64,000 nt of DNA from Granulicella sp. S156 (GCF_009766105.1 NZ_LMUH01000026.1:895489-959488); one strand, 5' to 3'; positions 7,446-16,892 are shown, counted from the stretch's first letter. Notes: generated from the sequence alone by a model not told the origin. Numbers and translations: made by a program.

Positions 7446-9434
7446 ATGAAAGAAGGTTCTGTGTCAGAACAGCAACAGCAGCGCGTCGTCGGTATCGATC
7501 TCGGCACTACCAACTCGCTCATCGCCTTCATGCAGGGCGATACGCCGGTGGTCATTCCCGGTGAAGATGGCTCGCCGATCGTGCCCTCTGTCGTCGCGTT
7601 CGACCAGGACACCGCCTCTGGCTTTTCGGTCGGCAATGCCGCGCGCAATGTGCTGCTGACCAACTCCGCCAATGCTGTCTATTCGGTCAAGAGGCTCATG
7701 GGTCGCGACCTCGCCGATGTTGAGCCCGAACTGAAGCTCTTTCCCTTTCAACTCGCCGAGGGCCTCAAGGCCGGCGAGGTGCTGAAGCTCAACGTCGGCG
7801 GCCTCACGCTCACGCCCCCCGAGGTCTCCGCCTATATCCTGCTGCAACTCAAGAAGAACGCGGAGCGCTTCTTCGGCGCTGAGGTCACCAAGGCCGTCAT
7901 CACCGTGCCCGCATACTTCAACGATGCGCAGCGGCAGGCCACCAAGGATGCCGGTCGCATCGCCGGTCTCGAAGTGTTGCGGCTGGTGAACGAGCCGACG
8001 GCGGCCGCGCTGGCCTATGGCCTCGATAAAAAGCGCGACGGCGTGATCGCTGTGTACGACTTCGGCGGCGGCACCTTCGACATCTCGATCCTCAAGTTGC
8101 ACGAGGGCATCTTCGAGGTTATCGCCACTGGCGGCGATACACATCTCGGCGGTGACGATATCGACAATCTGCTTACTGCTGTCGCACTCGACGACATCAA
8201 GGGCGACCTCGGCCTCGACATCAGCACGAACCCTGAAGCGATCCAGGCGCTGCGCAAGGCCGTCATCGACGCCAAGATCGCGCTGTCGTCTGCCGACTCC
8301 ACACGCCTCATCCTCGATCTCCCACCTGTCGCTGGAGAACCAGCCAAGCGGTACCTTCGCGAGATCACCCGTGCGCAGTTCGAGCAGCTCATCGCAGGCG
8401 TCATCGAACGCACGGCAGGGCCTTGCAAGCAGGCCTTGAAGGATGCAGGTCTCACGCCAGCGCAAATCGACGAAGTGGTTATGGTCGGTGGCTCAACGCG
8501 TATTCCCGCAGTGCGTACGCTCGTCACCGGGCTGTTTGACCTGGAGGCACGCAGCAAGAAGCTGCACACCGAACTCAACCCCGACGAGGTCGTTGCCCTC
8601 GGCGCTGCGGTGCAGGCGCAGATTCTCTCCGGCACGGAAAACGCCGCCACCAACGATCTTCTGTTGCTCGATGTGACGCCGCTGTCGCTGGGCATCGAAG
8701 CTTTGGGTGGAGTCGTCGCCAAGATCATCCAGCGCAACTCCACCATCCCCGCGAGTGCGACCGAGCACTTCACCACCGGCGTCGACGGCCAGACCAATGT
8801 TGCGATTCATGTTCTTCAGGGCGAGCGCGAGCTTGCCAAAGATTGCCGCTCGCTGGCTCGCTTCGACCTCAAAAACATTCCGCCCATGGTCGCCGGCCTG
8901 CCGCGCATCGAGGTAAAGTTCCTCATCGATGCCAACGGCATCCTGCATGTCAGCGCACGCGAACAGCGCAGCGGACAGGAGGCGCAGGTCGAGGTGAAAC
9001 CAACCTATGGTCTCACCGACGAGCAGGTCGAGACCATGATCCTCGAATCCTTCGACAACGCGGAAGAGGACATCACGGCACGCCAGGTGATCGAAGCAAA
9101 AAATGAGGCCGAGACGATTCTGACCGCCGTCGAAAAGGGTGAGAAGTCAGCCGCGTGGCAGCAACTCACCAGCACCGAGCACGAAGAGATCAAGACCGCC
9201 GCCGCTGAACTTAAATCGACGCTTGCCGGCAGCGACTACCGGCTCATCCGCAGCGGCATCGAACAGCTCGACAAGAAGACGCGCCGCTTCGCCGAGATCA
9301 TGATGGACACCGCCGTAACCGGCGCACTCGGCGGCAAGACGATGCAGGCTGCGGGCGAGGGACTCGGCACCGCACCCACTGCACCTCATGCTTTCGCTAA
9401 AGCCGAAGTGGAAGATTCGAAGCCGAAGAACTGA
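7446..9434 (+). CDS. hscA: HscA, Hsp70-type chaperone for Fe-S assembly
   Basis: An Hsp70 ATPase that, with HscB, releases clusters from IscU. Nucleotide-binding signatures are [12 protein letters not shown] near the N-terminus, [14 protein letters not shown] and [11 protein letters not shown]. The substrate-binding domain begins near [13 protein letters not shown]. Context (iscU, iscA, hscB upstream, Fdx directly downstream) identifies it as HscA rather than DnaK. It has 662 residues against 616 in E. coli, with extra sequence at the C-terminus. An alternative GTG start at 7461 has AGAAGG just upstream and is plausible. The 86 bp upstream hold no gene. Confidence 0.93.
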   Translation: MKEGSVSEQQQQRVVGIDLGTTNSLIAFMQGDTPVVIPGEDGSPIVPSVVAFDQDTASGFSVGNAARNVLLTNSANAVYSVKRLMGRDLADVEPELKLFPFQLAEGLKAGEVLKLNVGGLTLTPPEVSAYILLQLKKNAERFFGAEVTKAVITVPAYFNDAQRQATKDAGRIAGLEVLRLVNEPTAAALAYGLDKKRDGVIAVYDFGGGTFDISILKLHEGIFEVIATGGDTHLGGDDIDNLLTAVALDDIKGDLGLDISTNPEAIQALRKAVIDAKIALSSADSTRLILDLPPVAGEPAKRYLREITRAQFEQLIAGVIERTAGPCKQALKDAGLTPAQIDEVVMVGGSTRIPAVRTLVTGLFDLEARSKKLHTELNPDEVVALGAAVQAQILSGTENAATNDLLLLDVTPLSLGIEALGGVVAKIIQRNSTIPASATEHFTTGVDGQTNVAIHVLQGERELAKDCRSLARFDLKNIPPMVAGLPRIEVKFLIDANGILHVSAREQRSGQEAQVEVKPTYGLTDEQVETMILESFDNAEEDITARQVIEAKNEAETILTAVEKGEKSAAWQQLTSTEHEEIKTAAAELKSTLAGSDYRLIRSGIEQLDKKTRRFAEIMMDTAVTGALGGKTMQAAGEGLGTAPTAPHAFAKAEVEDSKPKN

Positions 9435-9490
9435 GATCTAATCTTCCGAGAACGCCCCTGAAACAGCTGGCAAATCAGCAGAAGACTAAA

Positions 9491-9940
9491 ATGGAAACTG
9501 ACATGTCCGAGCAAGAACAAAAACCGCTTCCTGAAGTAGACCTCTCCAAGCCTCCGGCGGAGAACATGGTCCGCGTGACCTTTCAACCAGAGAACAAGAC
9601 CGTCGAGTTTCCTTTTGGATCTCTGCCCTACGATGGCCACGGCCAGCCCATGAGCATCCTCGACGTCGCGGAAAACTATGGCATATTCCTCGACCACGCC
9701 TGCGGCGGGGTCTCCGCGTGCACGACCTGCCACATCTTTCTGAAGGAAGGCGAAAAAGGCGTCTCGGAGGCTGAAGATCTCGAACTCGACCGCCTCGACC
9801 TGGCTCCTGGCCTGCAACTGAATTCGCGACTGGGCTGTCAATGCGTCATAGAAAAGCCCGGCACGTACGTTGCGGAGATTCCTGCCTGGAATAAGAACTA
9901 CGTGCAGGAAGGCAAGCCAGCTACCGGGGTCAAATCGTAG
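9491..9940 (+). CDS. fdx: ISC-type [2Fe-2S] ferredoxin
   Basis: An adrenodoxin-type ferredoxin that supplies electrons for cluster assembly. Ligand cysteines are Cys71, Cys77, Cys80 (CGGVSACTTCH) and Cys116 (LGCQCVI). The spacing C-x5-C-x2-C-x35-C equals that of E. coli Fdx. An N-terminal 25-residue acidic extension precedes the domain. A second internal Met at residue 5 could be the start. It follows hscA by 56 bp on the same strand, the usual hscA-fdx order, and ends 16 bp from the convergent PDZ gene. Confidence 0.93.
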   Translation: METDMSEQEQKPLPEVDLSKPPAENMVRVTFQPENKTVEFPFGSLPYDGHGQPMSILDVAENYGIFLDHACGGVSACTTCHIFLKEGEKGVSEAEDLELDRLDLAPGLQLNSRLGCQCVIEKPGTYVAEIPAWNKNYVQEGKPATGVKS

Positions 9941-9956
9941 AGCACAATCCTTATCC

Positions 9957-10976
9957 CTAGAGAAGTGAAACCAGCACAACTGGCTCATCGAAGAGCGTTG
10001 GCATCTCCACCGCTGACCGCTTCTTGCCGTCAGGCACAAGCGTGAACGTTTGTTCGTGTTTGTCGCGCAGCAACGTCACCGTAATCGAATGGCCTTTGCT
10101 CAGGCGCAGGTGTTTGGTCCAGGCAGCCGTCGAAACCATCGCAACATTATCGACCCGCAAAACGACATCACCCGCGCGCAGGCCCGCTACGGCAGCCGGG
10201 CTGTTGGGTTCGACCGTATGAACCAGCAGCCCAACCCCATGCGGCGCTCCAAAGAAGCCCGCAAGCTGCGGCTCCATCTCCTCCAGCGCGACTCCAGTGT
10301 AGGGCCCAATGTGCAACATACTGCCGATAAAGCTCTGCGTATGGGGCGCCCGGGGAGGAGGATCGACCGTATAGCTTTCGGTAAATCCGCTGACGACCGA
10401 ATCGTCTGCCGGCGGATCGGGAGTGGTCATGTGCTCTTGCCAGGCACGGCGAGCGACCTCATCGCGATCGGCCAGTTGCACCGTCAGCAAAACAGGGTGT
10501 CCCTCGCGCACCACCGACAGCCCCATAGAGGTGCCTGCACCGGCATCGTGGATCATGCGCCGCAAATTCTCCGCTCCGTCGACAGGCTGTCCATTGATCT
10601 GCACGACGATGTCATGGGGCTGCAAACCCGCCTTGCCCGCAGGCCCGTCGTGGTCGACCATAATGATCTCGGCTCCGTGTCCCTTTTGCAGGTGCAGTGT
10701 CGCCACCTCATCGTCAGAGATGTCGCGAAACCCAACGCCGAGATAGCCAGGAACACGTTCGTGTCCCCCGACGCTGCCGCGCAACTGTGCAACGCCCCCA
10801 TACGCACAGGGAGCCGCCACGAGAAGCAGCGTGGCAGCAAGCACGAACCCATGTATGCCGGTACGGGCAGCAAGCGACCGCGATGCAAAACACGACACAG
10901 GGATCTGTGAAGCGCTTTGAGTCGGGGTCACCCATTTGTGGGTTGCGACGGGCCCGAGTTGTAGCAGTTCTTGCAT
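9957..10976 (-). CDS. Membrane-anchored protein with two PDZ domains
   Basis: A 339-residue protein with one hydrophobic segment (about residues 42-59) after a 40-residue N-terminal tail, then PDZ domains at about 78-170 ([11 protein letters not shown] ... [16 protein letters not shown]) and 228-315 (GVALEEM ... [16 protein letters not shown]). No protease domain is present, unlike DegP/HtrA. The ATG shares one base with the stop of the anti-sigma gene (TAATG), so translation is coupled. As the last gene of the sigma/anti-sigma operon it could sense or present misfolded envelope proteins, or assist proteolysis of the anti-sigma factor; this is inference. Confidence 0.85.
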   Translation of the reverse strand: MQELLQLGPVATHKWVTPTQSASQIPVSCFASRSLAARTGIHGFVLAATLLLVAAPCAYGGVAQLRGSVGGHERVPGYLGVGFRDISDDEVATLHLQKGHGAEIIMVDHDGPAGKAGLQPHDIVVQINGQPVDGAENLRRMIHDAGAGTSMGLSVVREGHPVLLTVQLADRDEVARRAWQEHMTTPDPPADDSVVSGFTESYTVDPPPRAPHTQSFIGSMLHIGPYTGVALEEMEPQLAGFFGAPHGVGLLVHTVEPNSPAAVAGLRAGDVVLRVDNVAMVSTAAWTKHLRLSKGHSITVTLLRDKHEQTFTLVPDGKKRSAVEMPTLFDEPVVLVSLL

Positions 10977-11947
10977 TACTGGATATCGACCGTGCCCTGC
11001 AGGGCCTGGAACGATGCGTTGCGGATAGCCGGGTTTGCGTCCTGGGCTGAAACCGTACGCAGCACCTGCCGCACACTGGAGTCAGCCTGCACCGGCTCCA
11101 ACATCGAGACGGCCTGCGTGCGGACATCGGCGCTCTTGTCGTGCATCAACGCCTCCAGCACAGCATCGCGAACATGCTCATCCTGCCCAACGTAGGGCTG
11201 CAGGCCTGCTAGCGCTTTCAAACGGACCGCCGGGCTCTTGTCATAGCGCAGTGACGCCAACAGCGCGGAACGAATGCCGGTAGCGCCATCTCCCGTGCCG
11301 CCTGCCTCACACCGACGACCGGCTGCGCACTCGTTGGCCAGCAGCGCCACGGAATTCGCATGCACATCATTGTTGGTCGCGAGCTTGGTGCCAAGCATCA
11401 GCAACTGGCGAATCTGTGGGTCGTCGAGCGAGCCCTGCACCGTCTCCGGCACCAGCCGGTTGTAGTTCACCTGGACCAGATCGGAGTTGGGCGTCTGCAC
11501 AATACCCGAGACGCTTGCAATCGCTCCATTGGTTGAGTTCGACAGGATGACCGGGGTGGGCAGCTTGGGAGCATGCGCGACCTGATAGCGCGCGATGAAG
11601 TTGCCGCCGATAAAGCCTGCGCCAAGCAGCAGCGTGGTAAGCGCGGGAGCTCCCTGAACGTAGCTCATCCAACGGAAGGCGCTACCGAAAAAGCGCTGTG
11701 TGATCGAGCGGGCCGGCATCGCGTCGAGCGCCTCGTCCAGCCTCATGCGCGAAGCCGCCAGAAGGTTCGGCGAAGGTTCCACCATCGGCGTCAGCGCCAG
11801 CTCCTCGTTCAGAGCCAGCAGGGCCTTCCACTCGCGGCGGCAGTCTTCACATCCGGCCACATGCTGTTCCAGTGGAAACTGTAGTTCGTCAGAAAGCTCG
11901 CCGTATTGGGCGAGGATGATGTTCTGTTGTGCGTTTTGACACGTCAT
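10976..11947 (-). CDS. Zinc-finger anti-sigma factor with HEAT repeats
   Basis: The N-terminus carries the ZAS/zf-HC2 motif H-x3-C-x2-C (His29, Cys33, Cys36; Cys3 as the probable fourth ligand), which binds the partner ECF sigma factor. One membrane helix lies at about residues 100-119. The part beyond the membrane has HEAT-like repeats ([20 protein letters not shown], then [20 protein letters not shown], then [18 protein letters not shown]). The order sigma, anti-sigma, PDZ protein with tight spacing supports a regulatory operon. HEAT repeats usually mediate protein contacts, so they may be the sensing surface. Confidence 0.9.
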   Translation of the reverse strand: MTCQNAQQNIILAQYGELSDELQFPLEQHVAGCEDCRREWKALLALNEELALTPMVEPSPNLLAASRMRLDEALDAMPARSITQRFFGSAFRWMSYVQGAPALTTLLLGAGFIGGNFIARYQVAHAPKLPTPVILSNSTNGAIASVSGIVQTPNSDLVQVNYNRLVPETVQGSLDDPQIRQLLMLGTKLATNNDVHANSVALLANECAAGRRCEAGGTGDGATGIRSALLASLRYDKSPAVRLKALAGLQPYVGQDEHVRDAVLEALMHDKSADVRTQAVSMLEPVQADSSVRQVLRTVSAQDANPAIRNASFQALQGTVDIQ

Positions 11948-12109
11948 GTTTGCGTACCTCTAAACCAGCCTCTGAGTGGTGTTGCCTTGCTGCATGCGGC
12001 TCTTTGTCCGCTGATTTACTGCAATGTATTCCCTAACGAGGAGCCCTACTACCAGTTCTTTCGATCAAACATCTACTCTTTTTCTTACCGAGTATCTGCT
12101 CTTTTTTCT

Positions 12110-12880
12110 TTACCGAACATCTGCGAGCCGCGCCCGCAACTTCCTTGTTGCGCGGAAGAGCGTATTTTTCGCCGTCTCTTCCGTGGTGGAAAGCATCTCG
12201 CCGATGGTGCGCAGCTTGAGGCCCTGGTAATGCTTCAATTCAAACACCGTACGCTCGCGTGGCGTCAACTCGTTGAGCGCGTTCTGGATGGCCTCGTTCA
12301 TGCCTTTGCGTTCCAACTCGCGCGCCGGGTTGGCCATGGCGCGACCGTCCTGCAGGTTGGCCAGCAGGTCGATCTCATCGCCCGAACCGTCCAGAACCGT
12401 CGACGGATCTTCGCGGCGGCTCTTACGGCGGCGAAGCTGATCCAGGCACAGGTTCGTGACGATGCGGTACAGCCAGGTGTAGAACGAGCACTCAAAGCGG
12501 AAGTTCGACAGATGGCGGTAGGCCTTGATGAACGCGTCCTGGTGAACGTCCTGCGCATCTTGCTCATTCCCAAGCACATGCAGCGCCAGCCGAAGCACGC
12601 TGCGGTCGTAGCGGCGGACGAGCGTATCGAAGGCCGAGCGGTCGCCTTTCTGGGCCGCGCGGATCAGTTCGTCGTCTTCGGCGCGCTGTTGCTGTCGCGC
12701 TTCCTGTTGTTCGGCGGACAGTTTGGCACGTACTCCGGGTTGGGCGACTGCCTTCGGCATGGCTGCCGCTGATTCTACCTCTGCGGCGGCACCTAATGCC
12801 TCCTGCAAACCGAGGGCAAAGGGACTGGGACGACGGCGGCTGGTCTCGCCGGGAATTTTGATCGCCTGAACTAGGCTCAT
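12110..12880 (-). CDS. ECF-family RNA polymerase sigma factor (RpoE-like)
   Basis: Region 2 is visible as DELIRAAQKGDRSAFDTLVR through QDVHQDAFIKAYRHLSNFRF and TWLYRIVTNLCLDQLRRRKS. Region 4 is LTPRERTVFELKHYQGLKLR followed by TIGEMLSTTEETAKNTLFRA. An N-terminal extension of about 60 Ala/Glu/Gln-rich residues precedes region 2, and an internal ATG at 12760 would remove part of it. The anti-sigma gene lies 162 bp downstream. A perfect 16-bp palindrome containing the ribosome-binding site precedes the start codon (see 12887-12902). Confidence 0.92.
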   Translation of the reverse strand: MSLVQAIKIPGETSRRRPSPFALGLQEALGAAAEVESAAAMPKAVAQPGVRAKLSAEQQEARQQQRAEDDELIRAAQKGDRSAFDTLVRRYDRSVLRLALHVLGNEQDAQDVHQDAFIKAYRHLSNFRFECSFYTWLYRIVTNLCLDQLRRRKSRREDPSTVLDGSGDEIDLLANLQDGRAMANPARELERKGMNEAIQNALNELTPRERTVFELKHYQGLKLRTIGEMLSTTEETAKNTLFRATRKLRARLADVR

Positions 12881-12886
12881 GCTTGT

Positions 12887-12902
12887 CTGACTCCGGAGTC
12901 AG
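12887..12902 (-). promoter_or_regulatory. Perfect palindrome over the sigma-factor ribosome-binding site
   Basis: CTGACTCCGGAGTCAG is a perfect 16-bp palindrome ending 6 bases before the sigma start codon. In the transcript its right half contains GGAG, the only plausible Shine-Dalgarno sequence. It may be a protein operator or may sequester the ribosome-binding site. The roughly 180 bp upstream (12903-13082) hold no gene. Confidence 0.5.
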
Positions 12903-13082
12903 GTGACTACACCTCGATAGACGAAGCCGGTTAGCGGAAGGTGAGCGAAACGCCAGAAATTCGCGGTCGGCCCCTTGGAGGCATTGCGGAGCGCTTACGC
13001 TTGGTTTGGAGGACGAGTTCGATCCTTGAGGGAGAATCCTCCCAAAGACCTAACGATCTTCGTGGATGAGGATTGAACCACT

Positions 13083-13340
13083 CTATGCTGCGACCGGCTG
13101 CTTTTGGGTCAGGTCCCCTTGCCCGGCCAGCAGTCCGGCGATTGAAATGTCTTCGTCCAGCGCCTCCCAATGCAGGCCTCGACTGCTAATCCGCACCTGT
13201 TCGCGCTGCTCCGCTGTACTGTGCAATAGACGCGGGAACCACGCCAGCGGCACACCAATCACCCGACCGTCGCTGAGATGCACCCACATGCTGTCCCTAT
13301 CGAAATGCACTCGCGTTGCCTTAGCTACCGAAGTACTCAT
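13083..13340 (-). CDS. DUF2442 protein, putative antitoxin-like partner
   Basis: An 85-residue protein with the DUF2442 pattern: AKATRVHFDRDSMWVHLSDG, then RVIGVPLAWFPRL and WEALDEDISIAGLLAG. DUF2442 proteins are repeatedly found next to DUF4160 proteins and have been suggested as toxin-antitoxin-like pairs. The biochemical role is not established. Its start lies 20 bp inside the end of the DUF4160 gene, implying coupled expression. Confidence 0.85.
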   Translation of the reverse strand: MSTSVAKATRVHFDRDSMWVHLSDGRVIGVPLAWFPRLLHSTAEQREQVRISSRGLHWEALDEDISIAGLLAGQGDLTQKQPVAA

Positions 13341-13566
13341 TCCACGCCCTCACAATGCGGTCTTTATTGGATTCAACGACTCCCAGCAACATGCGAAGCG
13401 TACGCGCATCGTAACCATCATTGTAGGCGACGCGAACCTCGGGGATCAGCCAAAACTTAGCTTCCATTTCGTCGCGTTCGACGTGAACATGAATCGGTTC
13501 GCGAGGGGTTCCTTCGTTCGAGTAGAAAAAGAACTTGAAGCCGCGATAGCGAAAGATTATCGGCAT
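13321..13566 (-). CDS. DUF4160 protein, putative toxin-like partner
   Basis: An 81-residue protein with the DUF4160 opening MPIIFRYRGFKFFFYSNEGT and PIHVHVERDEMEAKFWL, which is the family signature (small, basic, with HVHV). The C-terminal half is a helix, RTLRMLLGVVESNKDRIVRA. It is the upstream gene of a two-gene unit with DUF2442. It diverges from the RNase HI gene with about 57 bp between them. Confidence 0.85.
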   Translation of the reverse strand: MPIIFRYRGFKFFFYSNEGTPREPIHVHVERDEMEAKFWLIPEVRVAYNDGYDARTLRMLLGVVESNKDRIVRAWNEYFGS

Positions 13567-13623
13567 GAGCTTGGATGGTACTAAAGGTCATGTCTGAATC
13601 GCGCAACATTTACACTTGTCCCG

Positions 13624-14340
13624 ATGCCTTCGCTTTTCCCTGATCCCTCCCAGCCTCGCGTTGTCGAACCCCGCAAGAACTCAGCCCCCTGGATCTCTGC
13701 CCACTGCGACGGGGGTGCCCGCGGCAATCCCGGTCCCTCCGGCTACGGAGCCCTCATTCAGGACGAGGCTGGCCTCGTCCTCGCCGAACTCAGCGAGTTC
13801 CTGGGAGTTCGCACCAACAACTTTGCCGAATACTCCGGCCTGCTCGGCTGCCTGCAGTGGGCACTCGACAACGGCCATAAGAACCTCCGCGTTGTCTCCG
13901 ACTCCGAGCTGATGGTCAAGCAGATTCAGGGCAAGTACAAGGTCAACTCACCCGACCTGCGCCCGCTCTGGGAGGAGGCGCGGCGGCGCATCGCCCAGCT
14001 CGATGGCTTCCAGATCAGCCACGCCCTGCGCCACAAGAATAAAGACGCCGACCGCCTGGCTAACGAGGCGATGGACCGGGGCATGAAGCGTCCTCGAGCC
14101 GCCGGCGAGCCAGCGCCAACGCTGCGTGCAACGCCCTACCCGTCAAACTCCGCTGCCCCGGCGCAGCCAGCCAGCCTCGGTGGGCTGCGCGAGTCTCCCG
14201 GACTGGCTTCGACGGCCAGTGCTCCGCCCCAAAAAACCCAAGCCACAATGCTCCGTGGATTCACTCGCGACGGCGTCATTCACCTGCTTGGCGGTGCTAC
14301 CCTGCCGGATGGCATCTTCGTAAAGATTATTCCGGAGTAG
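13624..14340 (+). CDS. RNase HI-family protein with a C-terminal beta-strand tail
   Basis: The RNase H fold is at residues 23-150. Catalytic acids are visible: Asp29 (HCDGGARGNPGPSGYG), Glu69 (NNFAEYSG), Asp93 (VSDSELMVKQ) and Asp143 (KDADRLANEAM). The active-site layout matches RnhA-like proteins that degrade the RNA of RNA-DNA hybrids. After a Pro/Ala-rich linker (about 151-208), the last 30 residues (LRGFTRDGVIHLLGGATLPD ... FVKIIPE) resemble the short DUF104/AF2212-type beta motif (R-G-x-V-x-D-G-V-x-x-L-x-G-G-x-x-L-P-x-G). That assignment is by pattern only. ATG at 13624 follows the divergent DUF4160 promoter region. Confidence 0.88.
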   Translation: MPSLFPDPSQPRVVEPRKNSAPWISAHCDGGARGNPGPSGYGALIQDEAGLVLAELSEFLGVRTNNFAEYSGLLGCLQWALDNGHKNLRVVSDSELMVKQIQGKYKVNSPDLRPLWEEARRRIAQLDGFQISHALRHKNKDADRLANEAMDRGMKRPRAAGEPAPTLRATPYPSNSAAPAQPASLGGLRESPGLASTASAPPQKTQATMLRGFTRDGVIHLLGGATLPDGIFVKIIPE

Positions 14341-14348
14341 GAGTTGTC

Positions 14349-14403
14349 AGTTCTCAGTTGTCAGAATAAAACGGTATTCGCCCGAAACTGAGAACTGAGA
14401 ACT
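14349..14403. repeat. Perfect 11-bp inverted repeat after RNase HI
   Basis: AGTTCTCAGTT (14349-14359) is complementary to AACTGAGAACT (14386-14396), followed by a further GAGAACT at 14397-14403. The 26-base spacer has no coding potential. It could end transcription of the RNase H gene, though no T run follows. The simple ACTGAGAACT unit resembles other short dispersed palindromes in this window. Confidence 0.6.
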
Positions 14404-14450
14404 TTCCTTGCAAACCGCCAAAAGGGCCTCTTTGCATCTAATCTGGAACG

Positions 14451-15290
14451 ATGCTGGAACGTTTCTCCGTCGGTAATTTGCTCAGACCTTCACTGACCAC
14501 TCTCGTTCTGGCGGCTGCGCTGCATGCCCCACAGAGCCTTCACGCCCAAACCTCTCAGCCGAAGGCACAACAGGCGGTCGAGGCCGCCGTGCAGTCCGAA
14601 CTCACCGCCTCCAATACCGACAAGAGTCTCTGGATCTATCGCAGCCACGATGTAACCCCCGGCAAAGACGTCATTTATCAGGCCGTTCAGACGCGCGACG
14701 GCGAGTTGAAGCGCATCACGGAACGGTGGGGCCGTCCTCTCTCCCCCCAGGCCGGCAACGAGGAGATGAAACAGATCTCTGAGTTCGTCAACGATCCCTC
14801 CGCCCAGGCCAAACAGCGGAGAGAGGGAATACACGACGATGAACAGGCGGCCGCCCTGCTGAAGATGCTCCCCAGCGCCTATATCTGGACGGTTGTGAAC
14901 GAGGCACCAGACAGCATTACGCTGGCCTACTATCCGAATCCGGCCTTCGATCCGCCCAATATGGAGGCTCGTGTCATGGGTACGATGGCCGGGCAGATGG
15001 TCATTGCAAAGAACGGTAATCGCATCCGCACGCTGCGCGGCAAGCTGACCGAAGACGTCAAGATCGCCTTTGGGCTTATCGGAAGGATGAATCAAGGCGG
15101 GACCTTCGATATTGAACGCCGCGAGATCGCTCCGGGCCTTTGGCAGATCACCGAGACCCATGTCCACATCGGAGGCCACGCCCTGTTCAAGACGATCGGC
15201 CAGCAGGAGGATGAGGTCAAAACCGGCTGGAAGCCTTCGCCCGCCCATAACCTGCAAGAGGCTGAAGATTTATTACGCAATTCCCACTGA
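14451..15290 (+). CDS. Secreted protein of unknown function
   Basis: A 279-residue protein with a signal peptide (hydrophobic LTTLVLAAALHAPQSLHAQ, cleavage after HAQ). The mature part has no transmembrane segment and features IYRSHDVTPGKDVIYQAVQT, a Gln/Glu-rich helix, and a beta-rich second half (TLRGKLTEDVKIAFGLIG, RREIAPGLWQITETHVHIGG). I do not recognise a family; it looks like a periplasmic protein of the kind common in Acidobacteriaceae. It is 71 bp upstream of the TolC-like gene on the same strand and may be co-transcribed. Confidence 0.6.
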   Translation: MLERFSVGNLLRPSLTTLVLAAALHAPQSLHAQTSQPKAQQAVEAAVQSELTASNTDKSLWIYRSHDVTPGKDVIYQAVQTRDGELKRITERWGRPLSPQAGNEEMKQISEFVNDPSAQAKQRREGIHDDEQAAALLKMLPSAYIWTVVNEAPDSITLAYYPNPAFDPPNMEARVMGTMAGQMVIAKNGNRIRTLRGKLTEDVKIAFGLIGRMNQGGTFDIERREIAPGLWQITETHVHIGGHALFKTIGQQEDEVKTGWKPSPAHNLQEAEDLLRNSH

Positions 15291-15361
15291 AGGGACACAA
15301 ATCGGTCCCAGGCAATTTCCGGCGCAGATTTTCGCATCTCCCCCCGCCACATGGCACTCTA

Positions 15362-16891
15362 ATGACAGTGACTCTGCAACGACAACGTTTCTCTTCGAGC
15401 GCAGCCCTGGCACTAGCCGCAGTGCTGGCGACGGGCCATGTGCTGCCGGCCCAGCAGACTTCGAACGCCAACCTGCCTTCGGCTCCCAGCTCTGTTCTGG
15501 CGCAACAAGAGGTTGCGGAGGGCCGTGCGGCGGGTTCAGGCATAGTCTTTACCGCCCCCGGCAAAACCTCAGGGCCTGGCGGCATCACCGTTGAACTCCC
15601 TCTGAACGGCCCACTGCCGCTCTCGTTGGATGACGCCATCGCGTTTGGACTGCAACGCAACCTGCGCATCAAGTACGACCGCGCAAACCAACGCACCGTG
15701 CGCGGCGATGAGTACAGCGTGGTCAACGCACTCCTGCCCTCGCTGAGCGTTTCGGGCCAGGCCAGCGCACAGGAGATCAACCTCGCGGCCCTGGGTTTCA
15801 AGCCTTCGCTCATAGGCGAATTTGGCCTTAATCCCAGTCAGTTCCCGACCATCATTAAAGTCACTACGATCGGTGGACAGATCAACGCCGACCAGCGATT
15901 GTTCGACCTCTCAGCCTATGAGCTCTATCGCGGTGCTAGACGAGAAGCGGCCGTCGTGGACTTGAATGCCCTGAACGGCCGCGGCGAGCTTGTGCTGGCG
16001 GTCGGCACTGCCTATCTGAAGGTGCTCGCCGACCAGGCCACCCTGACGAACGCACAAGCCGAAGAGCGGTCCTCCAAAACACTCTTCGAACAGGCCACCG
16101 ACAGGCTGAAAGCCGGAGTCGGAATCAATCTCGACGCGCTACGGGCTCAAGTGGAGTATCAACAGCGTCAACAGTCCACCATCGCCGACGATGCGCAACT
16201 GGCCAAGGACACGATCCAGCTCAACCGCATTATGGGCCTGCCTGCCGGACAGCAGCTTCAGCTCACGGACACGGCTCCGTTCGCCCAACTTGCCGATATG
16301 GACCTCAACGAGGCCAAGGCGACAGCGTATCAACATCGCAAGGACTTCCTGAGCCTGCAGGCCGAGGTGGACGTCTACGCACGCGAGCTTCGCGCGGTGA
16401 AGTATCAGCGCCTGCCGACTCTCGCCTTCAACGGTGACTATGGCGTTATAGGTGTGCCTGGCGCCGTGTACCACGGCGACTTTACCGCCACGGGCAGCTT
16501 GAAATTCCCGATCTTCCGCGAGGCCGCACAACGCGGACAGGAGCAACAGGTCAGCGCTCAGATTACGAACCTGCAGCAGCGTGTGACCGACTTGCGCGTC
16601 GCCATCGACTCGCAGATTCGCTCGGCAATGCTGGACGTGAATGCCGCGAATGAGCTTGTGAAGGTAGCGCAGAGCAACGTCACACTTGCACAACAGGAGC
16701 TCTCCGACGTTCGTGATCGCTTTACTGCGGGCGTCGACACAAACCTTGCCGTCGTAGATGCGCAGGCCACCGTTACCAGTGCGGACTCACAGCTTGTGAG
16801 TGCGCTCTATCAGTACAACGTGGCCAAGCTACAACTCGCGCGCAATACCGGCGTCGTTGAGACGCGCTATCGCACATACCTGGGCAAGTAA
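15362..16891 (+). CDS. TolC-family outer membrane efflux protein
   Basis: A 509-residue protein with a signal peptide (AALALAAVLATGHVLPAQ) and the two outer-membrane-efflux repeats of TolC. Repeat one includes LDDAIAFGLQRNLRIKYD and repeat two the LTLAQQELSDVRDRF ... VVDAQATVTSADSQLVSALY segment. Long heptad-like helices and Thr/Asn loops fit the trimeric channel-tunnel. No lipobox Cys is present. No inner-membrane pump or membrane-fusion protein is encoded nearby, so the partner is unknown. A perfect hairpin follows the stop codon. Confidence 0.85.
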   Translation: MTVTLQRQRFSSSAALALAAVLATGHVLPAQQTSNANLPSAPSSVLAQQEVAEGRAAGSGIVFTAPGKTSGPGGITVELPLNGPLPLSLDDAIAFGLQRNLRIKYDRANQRTVRGDEYSVVNALLPSLSVSGQASAQEINLAALGFKPSLIGEFGLNPSQFPTIIKVTTIGGQINADQRLFDLSAYELYRGARREAAVVDLNALNGRGELVLAVGTAYLKVLADQATLTNAQAEERSSKTLFEQATDRLKAGVGINLDALRAQVEYQQRQQSTIADDAQLAKDTIQLNRIMGLPAGQQLQLTDTAPFAQLADMDLNEAKATAYQHRKDFLSLQAEVDVYARELRAVKYQRLPTLAFNGDYGVIGVPGAVYHGDFTATGSLKFPIFREAAQRGQEQQVSAQITNLQQRVTDLRVAIDSQIRSAMLDVNAANELVKVAQSNVTLAQQELSDVRDRFTAGVDTNLAVVDAQATVTSADSQLVSALYQYNVAKLQLARNTGVVETRYRTYLGK

Positions 16892-16892
16892 C

